The notes below the pieces were generated by a model. The model saw only the letters and a program-made list of their open reading frames with translations. It was not told the origin of the DNA and made no database searches. 64,000 nt of DNA from Sphingomonadales bacterium (GTDB lineage: Bacteria; Pseudomonadota; Alphaproteobacteria; Sphingomonadales; Sphingomonadaceae): NCBI GenBank assembly GCA_016721875.1, contig JADKHG010000002.1, forward strand, positions 248,001-312,000, in the 5' to 3' direction. The position numbers were made by a program, and so were the translations under genes. The number at the start of each line of letters is the position of its first letter. Within the stretch, counting starts at the first letter, position 1. Below, in pieces: positions 16,300 to 24,665 of the stretch.

Positions 16300-18834
16300 A
16301 TGCGGAGGTCTGCTCTCACCAAACATGCGTCGATCATAGCGATCGGCTTTGTCACACTGTCCGGTAACGCTTGGGCGCAGGATGCAGAATCCGCTCCAGC
16401 TGAGGAAGAATATAGCACGCTCGACGAAATCGTAGTGACGGCTTCGGGTCGCGACCAGACCAAACTCGAAAGCTCAATCTCAGTCACCAGTGTCAATGCA
16501 CAGATGATCCAGGACTTCCAGCCCAGCTCGGAAGCCGAAGTTTTCAAACTCCTCCCCGGCATTCAGGTGCCCGGCACGTCGGGACCTGGCGGCAACTCCA
16601 ACATCGCGGTCCGCGGTCTTCCCGTCGCCACCGGTGGTGCGCCTTTCGTGCAGCTGCAGGAAGATGGTTTGCCGGTCGTTTTGTTCGGCGACATCCAATT
16701 TGGTAACAACGATTATTGGACCCGCTTCGATCCGTCTGTGGCCAATATCGAAGCCGTTCGTGGTGGTTCAGCCACTACCTTTGCCTCGCAGGCTCCGGGC
16801 GCGGTTATCAACTATATCAGCAATTATGGCCGCGAAGAGGGTGGCTATGTCGAGCTGAAAAAGGGCATCGATTATAACGAAACCCAGCTCAACTTCCGCT
16901 ATGGCGGTGCATTGACCGACAGCATGAACTTCCACGTCGGCGGGTTTTTCAAGAAGGGTCGCGGGCCGCTGAATGCCGGTTACAACACCAGTGAAAGCCT
17001 TCAGGTCAAAGCCAATGTGACCAAGGAATTTGACGACGGCAAAGGCTTTTTCCGCCTGCTGTTCAAATATGCAGATACGCAGGAGCCGAACTATACCGGT
17101 GCGCCCGCCTTGGCGACGATCAGCGGTAACAAGGTTACTTCGGTCCGCGCTTGGCCGGGCTTTGATGGCCGCGAGGATACCAATTATTCCAAATATAATC
17201 AGGACTTCCTGATCTATAACCGCGATGGAAATCTTGAACGGGTGAAAATGGATGGGATTACCACCAAGCAGAAGTCGATTGGCGGTCAATTCCATTATGA
17301 ATTTTCAGAAAATATCAGCATCGACAACAATTTCCGCTGGTCCGATATCAGCGGTGGTTTTGCGTCGCCATTCCTGGGCATTGCAACGCGCGCAAGCATC
17401 CTTGGTTCGACGGTAAATGGCCGGACTGTCGCCGCGATCCGCTATGCCAGTGGCCCCAATGCGGGTCAGCTCTATACCGGCCAATATGTCGACAACAACG
17501 TCAATGTCAAAACCAACATCCGCGATCTGGGTAGCCTGGTCAATGACCTGACATTGGCTGGCAAGTTCGATATGGGCTTTGCCGATTTGACGGCACGCGC
17601 TGGCTATTTTTACATGGACCAGGACATTGCGATGGACTGGCACGTCAACAAGTCGCTGCGCGAATTGAACGGCAATAGCCCGTCACAGCTTGATTTGTAT
17701 GACAGCGCAACCGCAACCGCGGTTGCCAACCGGATCACTACCGAAGGTATCTCCGGCTACAACAACAATTGGGGCAATTGCTGCGCGCGTGATTATGACC
17801 TGTCCTACACCAACACTGCACCCTATGTGCAGCTGGTTCTCGACAATGACATTTTCAACTTCGACGGCAGCGTCCGTTTTGAGAAGGTCAAGGCATCGGG
17901 CTACACGATCGGTGGCGGCGCAGAGTTTAACATTGTCTCTAACGGCGTGACGATCCCTACCATGGCAGCCAATGGTGCCCGCGAAACGCTTGACTATAGT
18001 CGCAGCTATACCAGTTGGACGGTCGGCGCATTGTGGAAGGCGACACCGGATCTTTCGATCTTCGGTCGTACTTCGCGTGGTGGCCGTTTCAACAGCGATC
18101 GTCAGACGGTTAGCGGTAAGTTCAACGCCGATGGCAGCCTTTGCACACGCGCTCAGGCAACGGCATTGGCCTGTACCGATGGCGTTACCCCATCAGTCGA
18201 CTATGTCACCCAGCATGAAATCGGCATCAAGAACCGTGGTTCGCTGGGCAGTGGTCGCTATTCGGTCGAGTTCACTTTGCTGAAGGGTGATTTCAAACGC
18301 AGCGATTTTGAACCCACCGTGACCGGCATCTGCCCCGGCGGCGGCTGCGTGATCGACAACAGCTTCAAGACGCAGGGTGCCGAATTTTTTGCCACGCTGA
18401 ACTTTGGCGGATTCAATTTCATCGCCAACGCAACCTACACCAAGGCGAAGCAGAAATTCACCTCCACACGCGGTGGGACGCAGGTCGCTGGTTCGGCCAA
18501 TTTCGGTCGCGCATTGGGCATTCCTGATCTCAGCTACTCGTTGACCGCTTCTTATGATGTGGCAGAAATCGCGACGCTGGGCGTGACGGCAGTAGGCCAG
18601 TCAAGCACCTTCGACGGAACGCTTACCTATCCGGGCAAGACGGTGTTCAACACCAATTTGAAGGTGCGTCCGATCGAAAATCTGGAACTGGGGTTGAATG
18701 TGTACAACCTGTTCAACACCTATGACGCACGCGGCAATGGCGTGGGCGTATTCCAGACCGGTGCGCCGGCCGGGATCACCGGCACGCCGGTTATCGGCCG
18801 GACCCTAACCGGCACCGCACGGTTCAGTTTCTAA
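16300..18834 (+). CDS. TonB-dependent receptor of the sugar locus
   Basis: An 844-residue outer-membrane receptor. The signal peptide (ending near NAWAQ) is followed by a TonB box in LDEIVVTASGRDQ, a plug domain at about residues 55-165 (LLPGIQVPGTSGPGGNSNIAVRG, VEAVRGGSATTFASQAPGAVINYIS-like strands) and a large beta-barrel that ends in ARFSF, with the terminal phenylalanine. The start follows AGGAGG at 16291-16296. The gene lies beside the LacI repressor and behind two operators, so it is probably induced by the sugar the locus consumes. It would import an oligosaccharide too large for porins. It is followed by a terminator and then by a broken halogenase-like gene. Confidence 0.93.
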   Translation: MRRSALTKHASIIAIGFVTLSGNAWAQDAESAPAEEEYSTLDEIVVTASGRDQTKLESSISVTSVNAQMIQDFQPSSEAEVFKLLPGIQVPGTSGPGGNSNIAVRGLPVATGGAPFVQLQEDGLPVVLFGDIQFGNNDYWTRFDPSVANIEAVRGGSATTFASQAPGAVINYISNYGREEGGYVELKKGIDYNETQLNFRYGGALTDSMNFHVGGFFKKGRGPLNAGYNTSESLQVKANVTKEFDDGKGFFRLLFKYADTQEPNYTGAPALATISGNKVTSVRAWPGFDGREDTNYSKYNQDFLIYNRDGNLERVKMDGITTKQKSIGGQFHYEFSENISIDNNFRWSDISGGFASPFLGIATRASILGSTVNGRTVAAIRYASGPNAGQLYTGQYVDNNVNVKTNIRDLGSLVNDLTLAGKFDMGFADLTARAGYFYMDQDIAMDWHVNKSLRELNGNSPSQLDLYDSATATAVANRITTEGISGYNNNWGNCCARDYDLSYTNTAPYVQLVLDNDIFNFDGSVRFEKVKASGYTIGGGAEFNIVSNGVTIPTMAANGARETLDYSRSYTSWTVGALWKATPDLSIFGRTSRGGRFNSDRQTVSGKFNADGSLCTRAQATALACTDGVTPSVDYVTQHEIGIKNRGSLGSGRYSVEFTLLKGDFKRSDFEPTVTGICPGGGCVIDNSFKTQGAEFFATLNFGGFNFIANATYTKAKQKFTSTRGGTQVAGSANFGRALGIPDLSYSLTASYDVAEIATLGVTAVGQSSTFDGTLTYPGKTVFNTNLKVRPIENLELGLNVYNLFNTYDARGNGVGVFQTGAPAGITGTPVIGRTLTGTARFSF

Positions 18835-18842
18835 TCGGGGGA

Positions 18843-18876
18843 GGAAGGCGCGCAGGGTCGCATTTGCGCGCCTTCC
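18843..18876 (+). terminator. Stem-loop after the TonB receptor
   Basis: GGAAGGCGCGCA at 18843-18854 pairs perfectly with TGCGCGCCTTCC at 18865-18876 around a ten-base loop, a 12-base-pair stem just after the receptor stop. No T-run follows, so it may protect the mRNA 3' end or slow polymerase rather than act as a full terminator. Confidence 0.6.
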
Positions 18877-18930
18877 ATCATTGCTCGCTTGAAACTGCGC
18901 AGAACGAATTTTCGGTTTGCGGATGATCCG

Positions 18931-18966
18931 GGACTGCGATGGGTAACGCCACCGCAGTCCTTTTTT
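18931..18966 (+). terminator. Rho-independent terminator between receptor and halogenase fragment
   Basis: GGACTGCG (18931-18938) pairs with CGCAGTCC (18953-18960) and is followed by six T. This is a textbook terminator. It lies 35 bases before the halogenase start, so the halogenase would be made only by read-through or from its own promoter. Confidence 0.8.
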
Positions 18967-19000
18967 GTTGGCGCAACAACCGCATTTTTGAGAAGAGGCG

Positions 19001-19347
19001 ATGGTGAACGGTTCAGACAAGGCAATACGCGAAATCCTGATCGTCGGTGGTGGGTCCGCTGGCTGGATGACAGCGGCTGCCCTTTCCAATGTGCTGACCC
19101 AAGGCTGCTCGATAACCCTCGTCGAGTCAGAGGAGATCAGCACGGTAGGTGTCGGCGAAGCAACCATCCCGCCGATCCGCACTTTCAACCAGATGTTGGG
19201 AATCGACGAACGCGAATTTGTCCGCGAAACGCAAGGGTCGTTCAAACTTGGGATCGAATTTGTCGATTGGGGCAGCCTTGGGAATCGCTATTTCCATCCC
19301 TTTGGCCCGCATGGGAAACCTTACGACATCTTGTCGGTACACCAGCA
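19001..19347 (+). pseudogene. Halogenase-family gene, 5' fragment cut by an IS element
   Basis: The first 115 or so residues of a second tryptophan-halogenase-family protein. The FAD motif GGGSAGWM, GVGEATIP and the catalytic-type lysine in SFKLGIEFVDW (about residue 82) match the copy at 301-1818. The sequence stops matching the family at the left end of the IS element at 19348, and the C-terminal three quarters (WxWxIP, catalytic Glu) is absent from the window. The other side of the IS is a different gene, so the missing part has been deleted or moved. The fragment cannot be a working halogenase. Confidence 0.88.
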
Positions 19348-20863
19348 TGTCCGCCGTCAGCACCAATGGCACAGAATTGAGGTTGTGATTGCGAGGATTT
19401 GGGCTTCGTCGTAGTGACGAAGGAACGAAGATGAAGCCCAAATCCTCCTTGAAAAAATCGCTGACGAAGGCCCCTGCTGAGCGGGTGGTGAAGGACATAC
19501 GGCGTGCGACGCGCCGGCACTTCTCCGCAGAGGACAAAATCAGGATCGTGCTGGAAGGCTTGCGCGGGGAGGACAGCATTGCCGAGCTGTGCCGCAGCGG
19601 AAGGCATCGCCCAGAGCCTGTATTACACCTGGTCGAAGGAGTTCACGGAGGCCGGGAAGCGACGGCTTGCTGGCGACACAGCCCGCGCCGCAACCACCGG
19701 CGAGGTGCAGGACTTGCGCCGCGAAGCCCGTGCCCTGAAGGAATGTGGCCGACCTGACACTCGAAAACCGCCTGCTCAAAAAAGCATGATTGCGGATGGG
19801 GCGACGACGAATGAGGTATCCCGCATCCGAGAAGCTCGAGATCATCAGGATCGTCGAGCAGTCACATCTGCCGCCAAGCGCACGCTGGACCAGCTCGGCA
19901 TCGCTCGCCGGACCTTCTATCGGTGGTACGACCGCTACCTCGAAGGCGGGCCGGAGGCCCTGGAAGATCGGCCATCGGCGCCAAGCCGGGTGTGGAATCG
20001 CATCGGTGATGACATCCGGGACCAGATCGTCGAGATGGCGCTGGAGACGACCGAACTATCCCCTCGAGAACTGGCTGTGCGCTTCACCGACGAGAGGCGC
20101 TACTTCGTGTCGGAAGCCACGGTTTACCGGCTTCTCAAGGCCCATGACCTGATCACCAGTCCGGCCATGTCGTGATCAAGGCCGCCGATGCGTTCCACAC
20201 CAGGACCACCCGCCCGAACGAGATGTGGCAGACCGACTTCACCTACTTCAAGATCATCGGGTGGGGCTGGCTGTACCTATCGACCGTGCTCGACGACTTC
20301 TCGCGCTACGTCATTGCCTGGAAGCTGTGTACCAACATGCGGGCCGAGGACGTGACCGACACGCTGGACCTCGCCCTGGCGGCTTCCGGCTGCGACAGCG
20401 CCACGGTGCTGCACAAGCCCAGGCTGCTCAGCGACAATGGTCCGAGCTACATCGCGGGCGAACTGGCCGAATATATCGAGGCCAACAAGATGACCTGCAT
20501 GTCCGCGGTGCCCCATGCACCCGCAAACCCAGGGCAAGATCGAGCGCTGGCACCAGACCCTCAAAACCGCATCCTGCTCGAAAATTACTTCCTGCCTGGC
20601 GATCTTGAGGCCCAGATCGAGGCCTTCATCGACCATTATAATCACCGACGTTACCACGAAAGCCTCGGTAACGTGACGCCCGCCGACGCCTACTTCGGCA
20701 GGGCACCGGCCATCATCAAACAGCGCGAAAGGATCAAACGACAGACCATCCAATATCGGCGCTTGCAGCACCGAAAGCTCGCCGCCCAATATCAATCCCC
20801 AGACGAGGCCCGCTCTCCACTAATTTACGCCGCGATCTGCGCCAAATGTTCTGACGACGGACA
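19348..20863 (+). mobile_element. IS3-family insertion sequence
   Basis: A 1516-base element with imperfect terminal inverted repeats. 19348-19374 (TGTCCGCCGTCAGCACC...) matches the reverse complement of 20837-20863 at 21 of 27 bases, and the ends are the canonical TG...CA. Inside are a helix-turn-helix orfA and a DDE-integrase orfB. IS3 elements usually duplicate 3-4 bases of target, but the bases outside the ends (GCA left, GTC right) do not match. The left end cuts a halogenase gene and the right end cuts an unrelated IclR gene. Both transposase genes carry many frameshifts. Confidence 0.88.
19431..19814 (+). pseudogene. IS3 transposase orfA, frameshifted
   Basis: Helix-turn-helix protein of an IS3-type element. 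It starts MKPKSSLKKSLTKAPAER at 19431 and contains HFSAEDKIRIVLEGLRGEDSIAELCR, then in another frame EGIAQSLYYTWSKEFTEAGKRRL and a coiled-coil leucine-rich tail. Frame changes occur near 19590, near 19745 (apparent loss of a TG pair), in the A run at 19778-19783 and in the G run at 19797-19800. With these repaired it would end at the TGA at 19812-19814, overlapping the orfB start. As given it cannot make a full protein. Confidence 0.75.
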
Positions 20864-20885
20864 GTCCAGCGCGAAGCCAAGGTGA
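19811..20885 (+). pseudogene. IS3 transposase orfB (DDE integrase), frameshifted
   Basis: The catalytic IS3 transposase. MRYPASEKLEIIRIVEQSHLP begins at 19811, followed in shifted frames by RTFYRWYDRYLEGGPEALEDRP and then the rve core: QTDFTYFKI (first Asp), LSDNGPSY (second Asp) and TQGKIERWHQ (Glu, readable only in another frame), ending with DHYNHRRYHESLGNVTPADAY. Breaks lie near 19872, 20167, 20490, in the C run at 20507-20510 and in the A run at 20561-20565. The last open stretch runs past the IS end into flanking DNA, so the natural stop is unclear. In their present form the reading frames are non-functional. Confidence 0.78.
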
Positions 20886-21424
20886 ACAACTCGGTCCAAT
20901 TCATCCTTTAGCAAATCAGAATCGGTGATCGTGTGCGGGGTTAAGGCAGGGAAAGGTCCAGTTGCAAGATAGGCCTTTTGTAAGGGAGCGGGCAAATGCG
21001 CAAGCAGCACCTTTCCTATGCCAGAACAATATGCTTCCAATTGCATGCCGACTTTGGTGAAAAGCTCGCCCGCACTCTCGCCGGTTTTCAGTCGGTATGT
21101 GACCATATCATTTTCGAATGTGCCTAGCTGAACAACGCAGCCCGTTTTGGCAGCGAGACGGTTGAGGATTGGGGCAGCAACATTTGTGATAATTTGCTTC
21201 TCATCCACTTTTTGAACCATGGCGCACAAGCGTGGCCCTGCGATATGACGACCATAGCCTGCGGAAGAGAGATACCCGGCCGCCACAAGAGCCGAAATGT
21301 GCCGGTGGGCAGTCGCCACTGGCATGCCCAGACTGCGGGCAAGCGACGCAACGCTCGATCGTCCTCCGTCTTCAACGACGGCGTCCAACAGGATCAGGCC
21401 CTTTTGCAGGGAGGACAATGACAT
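20864..21424 (-). pseudogene. IclR-family regulator, 3' end removed by the IS element
   Basis: The first 187 residues of an IclR-type transcription regulator (usual length about 250). The N-terminal winged helix is complete (SVASLARSLGMPVATAHRHISALVAAGYL), and the effector domain runs to HLGFALDC, where family similarity ends exactly at the right end of the IS. The frame then reads 16 residues into the IS before a stop. The end of the effector-binding domain is lost, so binding and response are doubtful. It is transcribed away from the hydratase-dehydrogenase-aldolase genes with an 97-base gap, the usual layout for a regulator of aromatic catabolism. Confidence 0.85.
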
Positions 21425-21521
21425 CAGTTTCCCGTATAATGATAGACTTTGTATGTCCAGCTCTGGCGTGCAGACGGTATGAGGTCTAGTCTCTTCGCAG
21501 CAAGAATGGAGGATGGGCCGG

Positions 21522-22306
21522 ATGACAAACCCTGCGCATGAAGCTGCGGCACGCGCGCTGCGCGATGCTTATTCGAAAGAGCCCATTCCGCCAATGCGGC
21601 AATGGCTGGATCCGGTGGACATCGCGGGCGCATATGCCGTGCAGGCGATCAACACTCGCTTCTGGGTTGAACAGGGCCGCAGAATTGTCGGTCGCAAGGC
21701 GGGGCTGACGGCCAAGGCCGTGCAGACGCAGCTGGGCGTTGATCAGCCTGATTTTGGCGTGCTGTTTGATGACATGATGATCCCGGATGGCGGCACGCTT
21801 GATCCCGCGCGGTGCCTGCAACCCAAGGCAGAGGCAGAGATTGCCTTTGTGCTGGGCGCAGACCTACCCGATCCCAACACGACGGCAGAGATGGCGGGTG
21901 CGGCGGTCGCCACCGTCCATGCCGCGCTGGAAATCGTCGACAGCCGCATTGCTGATTGGAAGATCGCCTTTGCCGACACGGTTGCGGACAATGGCTCTTC
22001 GGCTTTCTACGTCTTATCGAAAGTCGGCAAGCCACTCGACGGACTCGACATTTACAGCGCAGGCATGGTGATGGAAATCAACGGGCAGATCGTGTCGCTC
22101 GGCGCGGGTGCTGCTGCGCTTGGCCATCCGCTCAACGCCGCCGCCTGGCTTGCTTCAACCCTCGCGCAAAGAGGAGAGCCCTTGAAAAAGGGTGATGTCC
22201 TGCTGGCGGCGCACTTGGGCCGATGGTGACGATGACGCCCGGTGACCATATCCGCGCCATTGCCGGCGGCATCGGCGAAGTTCAACTCAATTATGGAAAG
22301 GCCTGA
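21522..22306 (+). CDS. mhpD: 2-keto-4-pentenoate (2-oxopent-4-enoate) hydratase, late frameshift
   Basis: Adds water to 2-hydroxypenta-2,4-dienoate in the lower meta-cleavage pathway for aromatic compounds. ATG 21522 is chosen because GGAGG at 21508-21512 is nine bases upstream. RRIVGRKAGLTAKAVQTQLGV, QPKAEAEIAFVLG and ALEIVDSRIADWKI are family motifs. The frame breaks at 22205-22209, where one G is missing from a GGG; restoring it gives LAGALGPMVTMTPGDHIRA and a natural end at 22306 with 261 residues, the usual size. Without repair it would stop at 22229. It is followed four bases later by the dehydrogenase. Confidence 0.87.
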
Positions 22307-22310
22307 AGCC

Positions 22311-23252
22311 ATGACGAAAACAAAAGTCGCGATCATCGGGTCGGGCAATATCGGCACCGACCTGATGATCAAGATCATGCGCCTTTCCAAAACGCTGGAA
22401 ATGGGCGCGTTCGTCGGCATCGATCCTGAATCGGACGGCCTCAAGCGCGCTGCGCGGATGGGTGTGCCGATCACGGCGGAAGGCATTGACGGACTGGTTG
22501 CGATGCCTGAATTTGCCGACATTAGAATCGTGTTCGATGCAACCTCGGCAGGCGCGCATCACAAGCATAATGCCGTGTTGCAAGCGCATGGCAAACGCGT
22601 GGTGGATCTCACGCCCGCCGCAATCGGCCCTTACACTATTCCGCCGGTAAACGGGCTTGATCATCTCGATGCGCCCAACGTCAATATGGTGACGTGCGGC
22701 GGGCAGGCGACCATCCCGATGGTTCATGCGGTCAATCGCGTCGCCAAGGTGCATTATGGCGAGATTGTCGCTTCGATCAGCTCGAAGAGTGCAGGCCCCG
22801 GTACGCGCGCCAATATTGATGAGTTCACCGAAACCACGTCGCAAGCCATTGTCGATGTCGGCGGCGCCACGCGCGGCAAGGCAATCATCATCCTCAACCC
22901 CGCTGAACCGCCGCTCATCATGCGCGACACTGTCTATTGCCTGTGTGAGGATGGCGACCGCGCGGCGATTGCCAAATCGGTAGAAGACATGGTCGCCGAA
23001 GTGCAGACTTATGTACCCGGCTATCGTTTGAAGCAGGCGGTGCAGTTCGAAAGCATCGGTGACAACAAGCCGCTGCGCATCCCCGAAATGGCCGAAACCG
23101 GAAAAACCGAGTTCACAGGGCTGAAGGTCACGATCTTCCTCGAAGTAGAAGGCGCTGCGCATTACCTCCCTGCCTATGCAGGCAATCTCGACATCATGAC
23201 TTCGGCGGGCCTGCGCACCGCTGAACGCATTGCCGAAAGGATGGCAGCATGA
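22311..23252 (+). CDS. mhpF: Acetaldehyde dehydrogenase (acylating)
   Basis: Converts acetaldehyde to acetyl-CoA with NAD, normally in a channelled complex with the aldolase encoded next. The start is ATG 22311, just after the repaired hydratase end; the 313-residue protein begins MTKTKVAIIGSGNIGTDLM, an NAD-binding Rossmann loop. The catalytic cysteine is in VNMVTCGGQATIPMV near residue 130. SSKSAGPGTRANIDEFTETTS and TGLKVTIFLEVEGAAHYLPAYAGNLDIMT-like segments are standard for the DmpF/MhpF family. It overlaps the aldolase by ATGA. Confidence 0.94.
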   Translation: MTKTKVAIIGSGNIGTDLMIKIMRLSKTLEMGAFVGIDPESDGLKRAARMGVPITAEGIDGLVAMPEFADIRIVFDATSAGAHHKHNAVLQAHGKRVVDLTPAAIGPYTIPPVNGLDHLDAPNVNMVTCGGQATIPMVHAVNRVAKVHYGEIVASISSKSAGPGTRANIDEFTETTSQAIVDVGGATRGKAIIILNPAEPPLIMRDTVYCLCEDGDRAAIAKSVEDMVAEVQTYVPGYRLKQAVQFESIGDNKPLRIPEMAETGKTEFTGLKVTIFLEVEGAAHYLPAYAGNLDIMTSAGLRTAERIAERMAA

Positions 23253-24271
23253 CCTTCGACCCGACGACCACCAAGCTCTACATTCAGGACGTCACCCTGC
23301 GTGACGGGATGCACGCGATCCGGCACCAGTACGGTCTCGATCATGTCAAGGCGATCGCCAAGGCGCTCGACAATGCCAAGGTGGATGCGATCGAAGTGGC
23401 GCACGGCGATGGGCTGCAAGGCTCCAGCTTCAACTATGGCTTCGGCGCCTATACCGATTGGGACTGGATTGGCGCGGTCGCCGAAGTGCTGGAGCATTCA
23501 GTGCTCACAACGCTGCTGCTGCCCGGCATCGGCACGGTGCATGATCTGAAGCGCGCTTATGATCTGGGCGTCCGCTCGGTCCGCATCGCCACGCATTGCA
23601 CCGAGGCGGATGTGTCCAAACAGCATATCGAGGCCGCGCGCAAACTGGGCATGGACGTCTCCGGCTTCCTGATGATGAGCCATATGTCCGCGCCCGAACC
23701 ACTCGCCCAGCAGGCCAAGCTGATGGAAGACTATGGCGCGCATTGCGTGTACGTGACCGATAGCGGCGGCGCGATGAACATGGATGAATATGCCGCGCGC
23801 TTGCAGGTTTATGACCGCGTACTGAAGCCCGAAACGCAGCGCGGCGTGCATGCACATCACAACCTCTCACTCGGCGTCGCGAACTCGATGGTTGCGGTGC
23901 AGAATGGCGCGATCCGGGTTGATGCGTCGCTGGCTGGTATGGGGGCAGGGGCGGGCAACGCACCGCTCGAAGTGTTCATTGCTGCAGTGGATCGCATGGG
24001 CTGGAACCATGGCTGCGATCTCTACACGCTGATGGATGCCGCTGAAGATCTGGTGCGCCCTTTGCAGGACCGCCCGGTGCGCGTCGACCGCGAAACCCTG
24101 ACGCTCGGCTATGCTGGCGTCTATTCGAGCTTCCTCCGCCATGCGGAAAAGGCAGCGGCAGATCACGGCGTCGATACGCGCGCTATCCTGACCGAAGCCG
24201 GACGTCGCAAGATGGTGGGCGGTCAGGAGGATATGATCGTCGATATCGCGCTGGATATGGTGAAGGGCTGA
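23249..24271 (+). CDS. mhpE: 4-hydroxy-2-oxovalerate aldolase
   Basis: Cleaves 4-hydroxy-2-oxovalerate into pyruvate and acetaldehyde, the latter passed to the dehydrogenase. The 340-residue protein has the metal/substrate motif QDVTLRDGMHAIRHQ near residue 12, HGDGLQGSSFNYGFG, and the metal-ligand pair HAHHNLSLGVANS near residue 200, all typical of DmpG/MhpE. ASLAGMGAGAGNAPLE is also conserved. It is the last gene of the three-gene lower-pathway unit. No ring-cleaving dioxygenase or semialdehyde enzyme is present in the window. Confidence 0.95.
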   Translation: MTFDPTTTKLYIQDVTLRDGMHAIRHQYGLDHVKAIAKALDNAKVDAIEVAHGDGLQGSSFNYGFGAYTDWDWIGAVAEVLEHSVLTTLLLPGIGTVHDLKRAYDLGVRSVRIATHCTEADVSKQHIEAARKLGMDVSGFLMMSHMSAPEPLAQQAKLMEDYGAHCVYVTDSGGAMNMDEYAARLQVYDRVLKPETQRGVHAHHNLSLGVANSMVAVQNGAIRVDASLAGMGAGAGNAPLEVFIAAVDRMGWNHGCDLYTLMDAAEDLVRPLQDRPVRVDRETLTLGYAGVYSSFLRHAEKAAADHGVDTRAILTEAGRRKMVGGQEDMIVDIALDMVKG

Positions 24272-24512
24272 GCCTAGCTTCATTGTGAAATGTTCGGCCT
24301 ATGAGGCTGTTATTTAGACAGATTCATGATGTGCTTCTGGTTGGTAGCGAAAGTGAAAGCCTAAAATAACTTTTAATTGCCAAATTGTGATTGGCAGGGC
24401 TTTAGGGATTACAACTCATTAGTTTTCGTGCGGGTTGGGCAACTGTGTAACAATAGCAGACTGACAGGGCCATTCAATCTACTTGTCAAGTGCCTCTAAG
24501 TCATTGAAAAAA
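24272..24512. other. Non-coding gap between aldolase gene and tRNA-Lys
   Basis: These 241 bases are visibly more AT-rich than the neighbours and hold no convincing gene, operator or terminator. Several short A and T runs are present. It may be the scar edge of the catabolic insert or simply an intergenic space. Confidence 0.5.
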
Positions 24513-24588
<76 letters not shown>

Positions 24589-24665
24589 CCATTTCGAGCG
24601 CGAGGCAAATTCGCCGCGCCGTTTTGGAGCGCCGCCTTTGGTCGGATTCGGCGTAGTTGTCAAGC

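Noticed and set aside
19340..20872. CCAGC occurs just outside both ends of the IS, as if a target duplication
   Set aside because: It is not adjacent to the ends: it lies at 19342-19346 on the left and 20866-20870 on the right with unequal spacing. A true IS3 duplication of 3-4 bases would touch both ends.
19348..24271. Idea that the whole block is a composite transposon carrying catabolic genes
   Set aside because: Only one IS copy is seen. The aldolase gene is followed by an AT-rich gap and tRNA-Lys with no second copy or inverted end.
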